DNA from: Flammeovirgaceae bacterium UBA2338
GTDB lineage: Bacteria; Bacteroidota; Bacteroidia; Cytophagales; Cyclobacteriaceae
Direction of reading: 5' to 3'
Assembly (NCBI GenBank): GCA_002344795.1
Contig: DDUM01000053.1
Span: forward strand, 5,211 to 69,210
Length of the DNA stretch: 64,000 nt
The notes beneath the pieces were generated by a model. That model did not search any database and had not been told where the DNA came from. It saw only the letters and a program-made list of their open reading frames with translations. Shown here piece after piece: positions 38,987 through 47,393 of this stretch. Position numbers and translations under genes: made by a program. How positions within the stretch are numbered: the first letter of the stretch is position 1; the number at the start of each line of letters is the position of its first letter.

Positions 38987-39679
38987 ATGACGGAAGAACA
39001 GCAAAAAGAAGGGGTGGGTACCGCCCGCATGACGGGCATCTGGTACTTGCTTTTGGCCATCACTGGCATAGTAGGATTCATGCTATTGCACTCACGCATC
39101 TATGTGACCGATGATCCCGCACAGACACTGACAAATCTAACCAAACAGGAAACTCTTGCCCGGTTGCGACTGGTATTTGAATGCCTGATTGTGTTGTCAC
39201 AGGTGTTGGCTGCCCTGTGGTTTTACAAACTATTCAAAGACATCCATCACGTTGCCGCATGGTCACTTGCCGTCTGGGGCACGGTGAATGCCATTGCCAT
39301 AATGATCAGTGCCATGGCCATGGGCGGGGCGATCGAAGTAGCCCAAAGCACTGCTATGGCATTGAATGAAAGGACGATGAGCATTCAAATTTTCAATCAA
39401 TTCATCAAACAGGCATGGAGAGTAGGCAGCCTCTTTTTCGGACTCTGGCTCATACCCATGGGCTACATCGTGGTGAGCTCACAGCGAATGCCCGTGTGGC
39501 TCGGCCGCATACTTATTCTTGGAGGTGTTGGCTATATCCTGAGTGCCTTCCTGCTGTTTATGGGTGTCCACGGAACAGTGATTAATCTCCTTACCATCCC
39601 TGCGACCGTGGGGGAGTTTTGGATGATTGGCTATCTGTTGATTTTTGGAATAAGACCGGAAAGTAAATCTGAGCAATAA
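38987..39679 (+). CDS. DUF4386 family membrane protein
   Basis: The ATG at 38987 (a TTG lies six bases earlier) gives MTEEQQKEGVGTARMTGIWYLLLAITGIVGF. The product has six hydrophobic helices and matches the DUF4386 pattern: an early ARxTGxxYLLLAITG motif, then RLVFECLIVLSQVLAALWFYKLF. The family has no known function and often appears as single genes in stress or unknown contexts. It ends 247 bases before the toxin-antitoxin pair. Confidence 0.85.
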   Translation: MTEEQQKEGVGTARMTGIWYLLLAITGIVGFMLLHSRIYVTDDPAQTLTNLTKQETLARLRLVFECLIVLSQVLAALWFYKLFKDIHHVAAWSLAVWGTVNAIAIMISAMAMGGAIEVAQSTAMALNERTMSIQIFNQFIKQAWRVGSLFFGLWLIPMGYIVVSSQRMPVWLGRILILGGVGYILSAFLLFMGVHGTVINLLTIPATVGEFWMIGYLLIFGIRPESKSEQ

Positions 39680-39926
39680 TTCAGGCAGGCAAGACAGGGA
39701 AATACAGACAGGATGCAAAGCGCATTCTTTGTGCACGCTGTGGTTAAAATATTTTGTCCTGGGCAATTGGGTCAAAGTTGAGCACGGAAGCAAGTTCATT
39801 TGGGCACAAAGTAACACGCTAGTAGGTGCCTTAGAAATTTTCTTCAAATGGTTTGCCTATCAATCAATTACCGGTTATTTTCTCCTGGTTTTCTTATCTT
39901 TATAGGCAAGAATAACTTCAAACAAC

Positions 39927-40169
39927 ATGAAATCAGCCACTGATATTCGAAATAAGGTTATCGACCAGTTATTGGCGATTAAAGATACCGACTACCTGCG
40001 TGCGCTATCCGATATGATTAAAAGCTCCCATGTTCTGGAAGAAACAGTACCCCTTACCGAAGAACAAAAAATTATGTTGGCCATGAGTGAAGAAGATATT
40101 CATACTGGAAGAACCATTGATCAGCTCACACTCAACGAACGTGAACTGGAATGGCTCAAAAGGAAATAA
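39927..40169 (+). CDS. Putative antitoxin of a RelE/ParE-type module
   Basis: An 80-aa, helical, acidic product (MKSATDIRNKVIDQLLAIKDTDYLRALSDMI...) ending in a basic tail (ERELEWLKRK). No ribbon-helix-helix or HTH motif is obvious, so the call rests on size, charge and the 19-base overlap with a clear ParE-like toxin. It would bind and neutralise that toxin and probably autoregulate the pair. Confidence 0.75.
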   Translation: MKSATDIRNKVIDQLLAIKDTDYLRALSDMIKSSHVLEETVPLTEEQKIMLAMSEEDIHTGRTIDQLTLNERELEWLKRK

Positions 40170-40462
40170 TCTGGACGGAAACTGCGGCTCGCCAAAGAAA
40201 GTCCATTTTGGAATATTGGGTGCAACGAAATCAATCTCCAACCTATTCATTAAAGTTGCTTCGGTTGAGTAATGAGAAGGCTAACCTGGTTGCAAATAAT
40301 CCACTGCTATACAAAGCTGTAGAATTCCCTGATACACGTGTGGCGGCTATGGGCCATTTCAGTTTGTTTTATAAAATCCAAGACGGTGCCATTATCATTA
40401 CCGCATTTTGGGACAACCGTCAAGACCCAAAAGAACTGCTCAAACTTTTGAAAGCACGTTAA
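40151..40462 (+). CDS. RelE/ParE-family toxin
   Basis: A 103-aa product with the ParE/RelE layout: IIWTETAARQRKSILEYW at the N-terminus (strand then two helices), a central VANNPLLYKAVEFPDTRVAAMGHFSLFYKI strand pair and a closing FWDNRQDPKELLKLL segment. This last pattern (D-x-R-x-D/N-P-x-x-L) is typical of ParE-like toxins in Bacteroidota. ParE toxins act on gyrase and RelE on ribosome-bound mRNA; the sequence does not say which. Its start lies inside the antitoxin gene, so they are translated together. Confidence 0.88.
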   Translation: MAQKEIIWTETAARQRKSILEYWVQRNQSPTYSLKLLRLSNEKANLVANNPLLYKAVEFPDTRVAAMGHFSLFYKIQDGAIIITAFWDNRQDPKELLKLLKAR

Positions 40463-40557
40463 TTATTATTGAGCATGAAGTTAGGCCTCTCGAACTGCAA
40501 AATGGCATACATTAGCCAGATACAAACCCTCCCAATTCTTCCTTTCCCGAGCAACCT

Positions 40558-40590
40558 TTTGAATCAATTTTAGACCACTTTTTATTTTTA
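40558..40590 (+). promoter_or_regulatory. Possible Bacteroidota-type promoter for the M19-amidohydrolase unit
   Basis: TTTG (40558-40561) and TATTTTTA (40583-40590) are spaced by 21 bases, close to the TTTG/TAnnTTTG pattern used by the Bacteroidota primary sigma factor (last base A instead of G). It lies 78 bases before the dipeptidase start. Confidence 0.4.
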
Positions 40591-40668
40591 TGCAGACAAA
40601 ATATCCACAAAAAGAGTAGATTAATCTCCTGTAAGAAGGTTTTTACCCGTTCACCCTCAAACACGCAC

Positions 40669-41784
40669 ATGAAGAGAAGGGATTTCGTTAAAATGTTGCC
40701 ACTCGGAGCCCTTATCCCGGGACAGGTTTTGGGCAGTTTCCCCGCTGCAGCGAATACTTCAGGCGATCAAAATCTGCCACAAAAGGATATTGATGCCATC
40801 TATAAAAAAGCCATCGTCATTGATGGATTGATCATTGCCCGCGGCTGGAATGAGGATTCTTTTAAGGCCCTGGCCAATTCGGGCTACACGGGCTTCAATG
40901 CCTCCGTAGATTCAGGCAACCTGGCGAGAGGACTCAAGCATCTGGAGGAATGGCAACAACGCATTAAAGAAAATCCCGACCGTCTGATCCTGGCCACTAG
41001 TGCCGAAGATTTTTTCCAGGCCAGGAAAGAAAATAAAGCCGCCATACTACTGGGGTTTCAGAATGCCACCATGGTGGAAAACGATGTAGCCCACCTCGAC
41101 AAACTGTACCAGGCCGGCACCCGGTGGATGCAGCTCACCTACAACGAGCGCAACCTGCTGGGAGATGGATGTACGGAACGTACCAACGCAGGCTTGTCGG
41201 ACTTTGGGATAGAAGTGGTGGAGCGCATGAACGAACTCGGGATCATTGTGGACCTTTCTCATTGCGGGAAACAAACCACCAACGATGGCATTCAGTTCAG
41301 CAAATCCGGAGCTTCCATCAACCACTCCATGTGTGAGGCTCTGTACAAAAATCATCCGCGCGCCAAAACAGATGAACAGATTCGGGCCATGGCGGATAAA
41401 GGTGGCGTAATCGGGATTATCTGTCTGGGTTACATGATTGGTCCCAACCTGGGTACAGAGACTACCCTCGAAACTTACGTGGATCACATCGAACATGCCG
41501 TAAAAGTGGGGGGCATCGACCATGTTGGACTGGGGGCCGACTTTGCCATCCAGGGACTGGAGGCCAGTGGCGCCACCCGTGAAAACTGGTATGTGCCGCG
41601 CCTGACGCGTTTCAAGGAATCATACCATGTGCAGTGGCCACCCTGGATTCCTGAACTCGATACCACCGACCGCTATCGGCATGTGGCGCGGGCATTGAAC
41701 AAAAGAGGCTTCCGTACAGGAGATATCGAAAAAATACTGGGACAAAACTGGGTGAGGTATTATCGGGAAACACTAAAGCCCTGA
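40669..41784 (+). CDS. M19 (membrane dipeptidase)-like exported protein, zinc ligands altered
   Basis: A 371-aa product with a twin-arginine-like N-terminus (MKRRDFVKMLPLGAL). The M19 fold is clear (GTRWMQLTYNERNLLGDGC, VDLSHCGKQT, GGVIGIICLGY, HVGLGADFA). Compared with renal dipeptidase, the first zinc motif H-x-D in VIDGHND is VIDGLII here (L54, I56) and the bridging Glu of GVEGG is Gln131 in GFQN, whereas H198, H219 and D291 are kept. The binuclear site is therefore incomplete and ordinary dipeptidase activity is doubtful. It probably forms an operon with the amidohydrolase 54 bases downstream. Confidence 0.85.
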   Translation: MKRRDFVKMLPLGALIPGQVLGSFPAAANTSGDQNLPQKDIDAIYKKAIVIDGLIIARGWNEDSFKALANSGYTGFNASVDSGNLARGLKHLEEWQQRIKENPDRLILATSAEDFFQARKENKAAILLGFQNATMVENDVAHLDKLYQAGTRWMQLTYNERNLLGDGCTERTNAGLSDFGIEVVERMNELGIIVDLSHCGKQTTNDGIQFSKSGASINHSMCEALYKNHPRAKTDEQIRAMADKGGVIGIICLGYMIGPNLGTETTLETYVDHIEHAVKVGGIDHVGLGADFAIQGLEASGATRENWYVPRLTRFKESYHVQWPPWIPELDTTDRYRHVARALNKRGFRTGDIEKILGQNWVRYYRETLKP

Positions 41785-41838
41785 CGTTCTGATTTTATAA
41801 TTTAAGTCTAAGCCAAAATTCAGCTTTACCGCATAACC

Positions 41839-43839
41839 ATGAAATATTTAAGCATCACTTTTCTATTGGCCGTTGGATTACTCACCGCCTGCAATGAAGC
41901 CAACAAGTCCGGGGAGGACGGAGCCGACAAAATCATTTATGATGTGATGTTCAGGGAAGACCTGGCAGGCACGTATGAGAAATGGAAAACAGCCGATGAC
42001 AGTTATGGATATTATTACACCTTCACCGACAGAGGACGTGGTCCTGAGTACCGGGAGGAAATTTCGCTCAACGATCAAAATTATATTACCTCCCAAACCA
42101 TCACAGGCAACAACTACCTGAAGGTAGCCATCGATGAAAGTTTTTCCAGCGATGCAACCAAGGCCACTACGAAAAACTTAATGGGAACAACCACAGGTGC
42201 CTTTCAGGGCGACCAGTTGTACTTCCGCTACGATGGCTCACCAGCGGTCTTCGAAATCCTTGCCCAACTCGTACTGAAATCTTCCACAGGCAAGGTGGAT
42301 TTATACCCTGAAGGAGCCGTTGAATTGGTGAAGAAAATCCCACAGCAACTTTCCAATGGTTCGGCTGCGGAACTTTTGATCATCAAAGGGTTGGACCTGG
42401 ATCCCACCTACATCTGGATGATGGGCGAGGAGATGGTTTGTAAAATATCCGGCAACCTGCACATCGTGAGAAAAGACCTAAGTGCATTGCGACTTGAGAT
42501 GAAAGCCCTGCAAGACGGCATTGAAGATGAAAACCTCCGGGAGGTCGCCAAAAGTTTAACACATCAGGTGGATAAAGTGGTCATTCAAAATGTAAACGTA
42601 TTCACGGAAGAGGGAACCTTGCTGCCGAATCAGGACGTGGTGGTAGAAGGGAAAACGATTCAATCCATTCAACCTACCGGTAAAGGGACGATGGATAAAA
42701 CCGCCACGGTAATGGACGGGTCAGGAAAAACACTCTTGCCGGGCCTGTTCGATATGCATACCCACAACGATAAATTCAGGGGGTTGCTGCACCTCGCAGG
42801 AGGGGTGACCTCGGTGAGGGATTTGGCCAACAACAAACAACTGAAGCACCTGGCAGCCCAGTTCGATCGCAATGAGATCATGGGCCCCCACATCGTGGCG
42901 TACTGTGGTATTATTGATGGCCCCGGACCGTTTGCCAATCAGCGAAATGCGATCGAAACCCTGAATGAAGGGTTGGTTGAGATTCAATCCTATAAAGATC
43001 TTGATTATCAGCAGATAAAGTTATACAGTTCGATTCATCCTGAGTGGGTACGCCCCCTGGCAGAGAAGGCACATCAGTTGGGTATGCGGGTAAGCGGGCA
43101 TATACCCGCCTACATGACGGCCACCCAGGCCATCAACCAGGGATATGACGAGATCCAACACATCAACATGTTGTTCCTCAATTTTTTATCCGATACGATA
43201 GATACCCGCACACCCCTGCGCTTCACCATGCCCGCGCAGCACGGAGCCGACCTGGATCTCAGCTCGAAGGCCTATCTCGATTTTGTCAAACTCTTACTGA
43301 CCAAAGATATTGTCGTTGACCCCACCATAGCCATATTTGAAAACATGTTCCTTGCCCAGCAGGGTGAAGCCAGTCCCACCTATGAGATGATCATCGACCG
43401 GTTCCCGATCATTGAACAGCGCAGTTTTTATTCCGGAGGGATTACCAAAGAAGCGGCACAGGCAGCACGGCATCAGGCCAGTTATGACAAAATGCTGGCC
43501 GTTGTTTACGATTTATTTAAGAAAGGCGTCACTCTCGTTCCGGGAACAGACGGCCTGCCCGGATTTTTGTATCACAGAGAGCTGGAACTGTATGCGAAGG
43601 CAGGCATCCCTGCCGAAGAAGTATTAAAAATAGCCACCATCAAGTCGGCAGAGATTACGGGAGTTTCCAAAACCGTTGGCTCCATTAAGGTGGGTAAGCA
43701 GGCCGACCTCATTTTAGTGGATGGCAATCCCCTGAAAACCATGAGCGACATCCGCAAAGTGGAGTGGACCATGAAGGGAGGGAATCTGTATTATGCCAAA
43801 GAGCTGTACAACGCTGTGGGGGTCAAGCATTTTAAGTAG
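41839..43839 (+). CDS. Amidohydrolase-family lipoprotein
   Basis: A 666-aa product with lipobox LLTAC. The first 240 residues form an extra beta-rich domain; the amidohydrolase barrel follows with GLFDMHTHND (H307, H309), VSGHIPAYMTATQAINQGYDEIQHIN (two further His ligands) and the late Asp in VPGTDGLPG. The composite N- and C-terminal strands (ILPNQDVVVEGKTI-like and GKQADLILVDGNPL) match imidazolonepropionase-like amidohydrolases. It probably hydrolyses a cyclic amide or dipeptide in the periplasm. Partner gene: the upstream M19-like protein. Confidence 0.88.
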   Translation: MKYLSITFLLAVGLLTACNEANKSGEDGADKIIYDVMFREDLAGTYEKWKTADDSYGYYYTFTDRGRGPEYREEISLNDQNYITSQTITGNNYLKVAIDESFSSDATKATTKNLMGTTTGAFQGDQLYFRYDGSPAVFEILAQLVLKSSTGKVDLYPEGAVELVKKIPQQLSNGSAAELLIIKGLDLDPTYIWMMGEEMVCKISGNLHIVRKDLSALRLEMKALQDGIEDENLREVAKSLTHQVDKVVIQNVNVFTEEGTLLPNQDVVVEGKTIQSIQPTGKGTMDKTATVMDGSGKTLLPGLFDMHTHNDKFRGLLHLAGGVTSVRDLANNKQLKHLAAQFDRNEIMGPHIVAYCGIIDGPGPFANQRNAIETLNEGLVEIQSYKDLDYQQIKLYSSIHPEWVRPLAEKAHQLGMRVSGHIPAYMTATQAINQGYDEIQHINMLFLNFLSDTIDTRTPLRFTMPAQHGADLDLSSKAYLDFVKLLLTKDIVVDPTIAIFENMFLAQQGEASPTYEMIIDRFPIIEQRSFYSGGITKEAAQAARHQASYDKMLAVVYDLFKKGVTLVPGTDGLPGFLYHRELELYAKAGIPAEEVLKIATIKSAEITGVSKTVGSIKVGKQADLILVDGNPLKTMSDIRKVEWTMKGGNLYYAKELYNAVGVKHFK

Positions 43840-43974
43840 GACAGGGGTGTAAGTGGTTAATCAAAAACAACAGGTGGTCCCGATAGCTATCTTAGATGGG
43901 CGGATGAGAGACAAGCGAGAATGCCAAATGTGTGAGATCAAAAATTAGTAGACACTAAGTTTTCATTGGGTCCA

Positions 43975-44014
43975 AATATCTCATAATTTGAGATATTAAA
44001 TAGATTAGATATCT
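43975..44014. promoter_or_regulatory. Putative operator of the defence operon regulator
   Basis: AATATCTCA (43975-43983) and TGAGATATT (43989-43997) form a perfect 9-bp inverted repeat with spacer TAATT. A second palindrome AGATATCT (44007-44014) follows ten bases later, and the regulator ATG is at 44026. Two adjacent palindromes upstream of a small HTH gene placed before a methyltransferase is the layout of C-protein controlled restriction-modification operons. Confidence 0.5.
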
Positions 44015-44025
44015 TTCATCTAAAT

Positions 44026-44244
44026 ATGGCGAGAATGAATAGAATTAAGGTAATACTGTTAGAAAAGGAAATTAAACAAACTTGGCTATCGGACAAGCTT
44101 TCAAAAAGTTACAATATGGTCAACTCATATGTTCAAAACAGGCGGCAGCCTAGTCTTGAAGATTTGGTAAGAATTGCGAAGATACTTGACGTAGATATTC
44201 GTGAATTGCTTGTTCCAACAAAACCTAAAAAGGGACATGCATAA
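44026..44244 (+). CDS. Small HTH (Cro/C1-type) regulator, C-protein-like
   Basis: A 72-aa product that is little more than an XRE/Cro-type HTH: KQTWLSDKLSKSYNMVNSYVQNRRQPSLEDLVRIAKILDVDIRELL. The size and position directly before a DNA methyltransferase match controller proteins of restriction-modification systems, which time nuclease expression after methylation. The operator-like palindromes at 43975-44014 fit autoregulation. Its 3' end overlaps the methyltransferase start by eight bases, indicating one transcript. Confidence 0.85.
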   Translation: MARMNRIKVILLEKEIKQTWLSDKLSKSYNMVNSYVQNRRQPSLEDLVRIAKILDVDIRELLVPTKPKKGHA

Positions 44245-45961
44245 AAAACCTACAGTAATAGATTTCTTTTGTGGGGCTGGTGGATTTTCTGAAGGATTTA
44301 GGCAACAAGGGTTTAAAATTATACAAGGAATTGATAATTGGAGCCCTGCAGTCAAAACCTTTAATCACAATTTTGAGCTAAATAATACACCACAAGATAT
44401 ACTAGAATTTTGGGATAGTGTTGATCTAATTGAAGCCTTACCAGATACGGATGTAATTATTGGTAGTCCACCCTGCATTAGTTTTTCAAACTCCAATCGT
44501 TCAGGAAAAGCTGATAAAGCACTGGGGCTAAAGTTAACAGAAGTTTTTCTAAGAATTGTTGCCGTTAAGAAGTACAGGAAACGAAGTGTGCTCAAGGCAT
44601 GGTTTATGGAGAATGTAAAAAACTCCTTAAACTACCTTCCTAAGTCATACACGTTTCGAGATTTAAACCTTTCTCATTGGTCTCGGCAAAATGGGTATAG
44701 TCCGAATCAGATTGTAATAACCGTTGAGGGAAATAGCGAGATAGTGAATTCGGCTGAATATGGATCTGCGCAAGCACGAAAAAGGGCAATTATTGGTGAA
44801 TTAATAGGAAAAAAGGCATTGGTAGTCCCAGATAAGACGCACACGTTCCATCCTTCAAAAGTTAATAAACTGCAGCAAGCCAGGACACTTGCTTCCATTA
44901 AAAATAAATTACCTAAACCAAATATTAAAAGTAGCTCACGCTTAGTTCAGGATCCTTCATACAACGAGATTAGAATACCCTTAAATCAAATTTCAGATCA
45001 TTTTTATGATTCAGGAATATATATGTGCCAATGGAAGAATTCTTTGTTTATGAAACAAAATCATCCTTATATGGGGAAGATGTCTTTCCCTGAGGATGAA
45101 AATAAGCCTAGCCGAACTGTGACGGCCACAAATATTGGCACTTCCAGAGAGGCTATCATTTACAAGTCAGAGTTTAACAGAGTGGGAGATGGCGAATATA
45201 GGGTTCCAACTATAAGAGAAATGGCATGTCTAATGGGTTTTCCACTTACTTATCAGTTTCTAGGAGGCAGTGAAAATACAAAATCACGATTGGTTGGAAA
45301 TGCTGTGTGCCCAGCAGTTAGTAGATCCTTGGCGAATGTAGTTAGAAAGCAACTAAAACTTAGAAATAAAGTTAAGCCTAGTGTAAATCCTAATGCTGAT
45401 TTAGAAGGCGTAATTAATCTTAATACATTTTCAAGTAAAACATTCAATAAGCCCCCAATTAAAAGACCTGGATCCAGATTCAGGCGACATCCATTTAAAT
45501 ATGGCAATATAACCGTCACATTATCCAATTATGATGTAACAAATTCAAAACCATCTAGAAAATGGATGACTTCAGTTCAATATGGTAATGGAGATGGTTA
45601 TCCCTCTATCAACTATGAAGACGGGTTCTATGAATGTGTCGAGCCAATATTGCAAAAATTTGAAGAAGGTCAAGAGTTCTTGGAAATTATTAACAATGGT
45701 TTCTTAGAAAAAATTGCAAATTCTAAAACCTTACAAAGAATGTACGAATTTCAAAAATCTGAGGATCAATTCATTGAACCTACAGCTCTTATCGAAGAAG
45801 TTGGGAAAATCATAAATTGTTTCAAATTAAAAAATCCTAATTTTGAACAAGATAGATTGATAATATTTGATCAGAAATCCACTGTACCTGTAAAACAGGT
45901 TATGGCATTGTATGCCGTAAATAAAATCGCAACTATAACTAACGAACCTGCCGATGAATAA
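44237..45961 (+). CDS. DNA C5-cytosine methyltransferase
   Basis: I start at ATG 44237, eight bases inside the regulator gene, rather than the GTG at 44201. C5-methyltransferase motifs are in order: I DFFCGAGGFSEGF (SAM binding), IV GSPPCISFSNS with catalytic Cys80, VI ENVKN (E125), VIII QARKRAI, IX/X around RTVTATN, REMACLMGFP and RLVGNAVCPAVS. The enzyme methylates cytosine in a target that cannot be read from sequence. An additional C-terminal segment of about 190 residues after motif X is unusual for a solitary enzyme and may contact partner subunits. It overlaps the next gene by eight bases. Confidence 0.95.
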   Translation: MHKKPTVIDFFCGAGGFSEGFRQQGFKIIQGIDNWSPAVKTFNHNFELNNTPQDILEFWDSVDLIEALPDTDVIIGSPPCISFSNSNRSGKADKALGLKLTEVFLRIVAVKKYRKRSVLKAWFMENVKNSLNYLPKSYTFRDLNLSHWSRQNGYSPNQIVITVEGNSEIVNSAEYGSAQARKRAIIGELIGKKALVVPDKTHTFHPSKVNKLQQARTLASIKNKLPKPNIKSSSRLVQDPSYNEIRIPLNQISDHFYDSGIYMCQWKNSLFMKQNHPYMGKMSFPEDENKPSRTVTATNIGTSREAIIYKSEFNRVGDGEYRVPTIREMACLMGFPLTYQFLGGSENTKSRLVGNAVCPAVSRSLANVVRKQLKLRNKVKPSVNPNADLEGVINLNTFSSKTFNKPPIKRPGSRFRRHPFKYGNITVTLSNYDVTNSKPSRKWMTSVQYGNGDGYPSINYEDGFYECVEPILQKFEEGQEFLEIINNGFLEKIANSKTLQRMYEFQKSEDQFIEPTALIEEVGKIINCFKLKNPNFEQDRLIIFDQKSTVPVKQVMALYAVNKIATITNEPADE

Positions 45962-47393
45962 AGAGGCTAGAATCAAGAAAATACAAGAATGGACCAAAGT
46001 GCATGAACCTATGGGTAAGATTGAAATTCCCTGGGATGATGAGCTTGAACCAATGGACGTATTCAAAATACCTCTTGAATACTTGGTGTATAATAAATAT
46101 AATGGAAGAATTCTGAGTCGAACGAAATCAATCGAGCGTCAAAAGATTCGAATTGATGCAGAATCAAAAGAGGGAAGAGAGCAAATTGAAAAACTACTAT
46201 GGGATTCAAAACCTAAGAAAAATGAGGAGACCTTAGCAAGTTTGGAAAAGTATGGACAAGAAAAAGTGGGGATCATTACCAAAGATGGAATTATTATTGA
46301 TGGTAATAGGAGGGCAATGTTGTTAAGTAAAATAAAAAAATATGACTACTTCAAGGCGGTAATTTTGCCTATTGAGTTTGAAGGTGATCCGATTGCAATT
46401 GAAAAGTTTGAAACAAAATATCAACTTGGAGAAGAAAGGAAGTTAGACTACAACCCGACTGAGATATACTTAAAAATACAGAGATTGTATCAACAATTGA
46501 GTGGCCAAAATAGATTCCCCACATCTGCAGATATTCGAAATGGAGTAAGTATAGACAAGGAGGCAATAGAAAAAATATACGAGTGGGTAGGTAATTATAA
46601 AACCATAAATAGTGAAAATGATATTAGGTACACTCTAGAAGTAATGAATATAATGGAGGAATACCTCGATTATATGGAGTACAATGGTATTTATACAGCG
46701 CTTGATGATAAAGAAGAACAGTTTAGAGATTTAACAAGTTGGCTAAATAGCTTTTATGGAGAGAGCTCAGTCAAGCCCTTTGACGGATATACTGACAATG
46801 ACGTTGATGATTTAAAGTCAACAGCATTCGATCTAATTAGGATAAAATTAAAAAACGAGAAATTTAGATATTTAGGAAGAGGTCAAAGGCCTAATCATTT
46901 TTTTGGAAATAAGGCTATATGGGAAAGTTTTCTTCAAGGGCATTTAAGTTTAATCGAAGGGCATGCTGAAAGTCCAATTGATTTAAATACAAGCAATATT
47001 GAAAGACATCTGAATGGAAGAGACAATGACTTCAATGAATCAATTGGTGACGGTTTAGTAGACAACGTAGATATCCACTACCAACGTCTAAGAAATAGAC
47101 AAGCTCAGGATGAGCCGGTCAAGCTACTTAACAAAGCAATTGACTCGCTAGATTCAATAAATGTTAACAGTAAAAATTTCGGCAAAGCCGAAGCCCAAAA
47201 TCTTCTGAGCAAATTAGGAGATAAAGTACTTAGAAGCCTGACTGAAAAATCACCATCTAGGTTATTGGGCCATATTATCAAACTTCTTGAAGAAATAGAT
47301 GTTGATAGCATTCCCGAGGATGAGATTCAAGAGGTAAAAGCCAAAACAAAGAAAATTCAACAGTTAGGATACAAGATCAATAAAAATGCCTAA
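45954..47393 (+). CDS. ParB/sulfiredoxin-like domain protein of the defence operon
   Basis: A 479-aa product. Residues 35-160 have a ParB-like layout: IPLEYLVYNKYNGRI, then KDGIIIDGNRRAMLLSKI with the D116-G-N-R-R-A motif found in ParB/Srx nuclease or CTPase folds, and a following strand-helix pair. The remaining 320 residues are helical and unassigned. In defence and mobile loci, DGxxR proteins (for instance DndB-like or DUF262-type) bind nucleotides or cut DNA; which applies here is unknown. It is sandwiched by eight-base overlaps with methyltransferase and helicase, so equal expression of the three is expected. Confidence 0.75.
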   Translation: MNKEARIKKIQEWTKVHEPMGKIEIPWDDELEPMDVFKIPLEYLVYNKYNGRILSRTKSIERQKIRIDAESKEGREQIEKLLWDSKPKKNEETLASLEKYGQEKVGIITKDGIIIDGNRRAMLLSKIKKYDYFKAVILPIEFEGDPIAIEKFETKYQLGEERKLDYNPTEIYLKIQRLYQQLSGQNRFPTSADIRNGVSIDKEAIEKIYEWVGNYKTINSENDIRYTLEVMNIMEEYLDYMEYNGIYTALDDKEEQFRDLTSWLNSFYGESSVKPFDGYTDNDVDDLKSTAFDLIRIKLKNEKFRYLGRGQRPNHFFGNKAIWESFLQGHLSLIEGHAESPIDLNTSNIERHLNGRDNDFNESIGDGLVDNVDIHYQRLRNRQAQDEPVKLLNKAIDSLDSINVNSKNFGKAEAQNLLSKLGDKVLRSLTEKSPSRLLGHIIKLLEEIDVDSIPEDEIQEVKAKTKKIQQLGYKINKNA

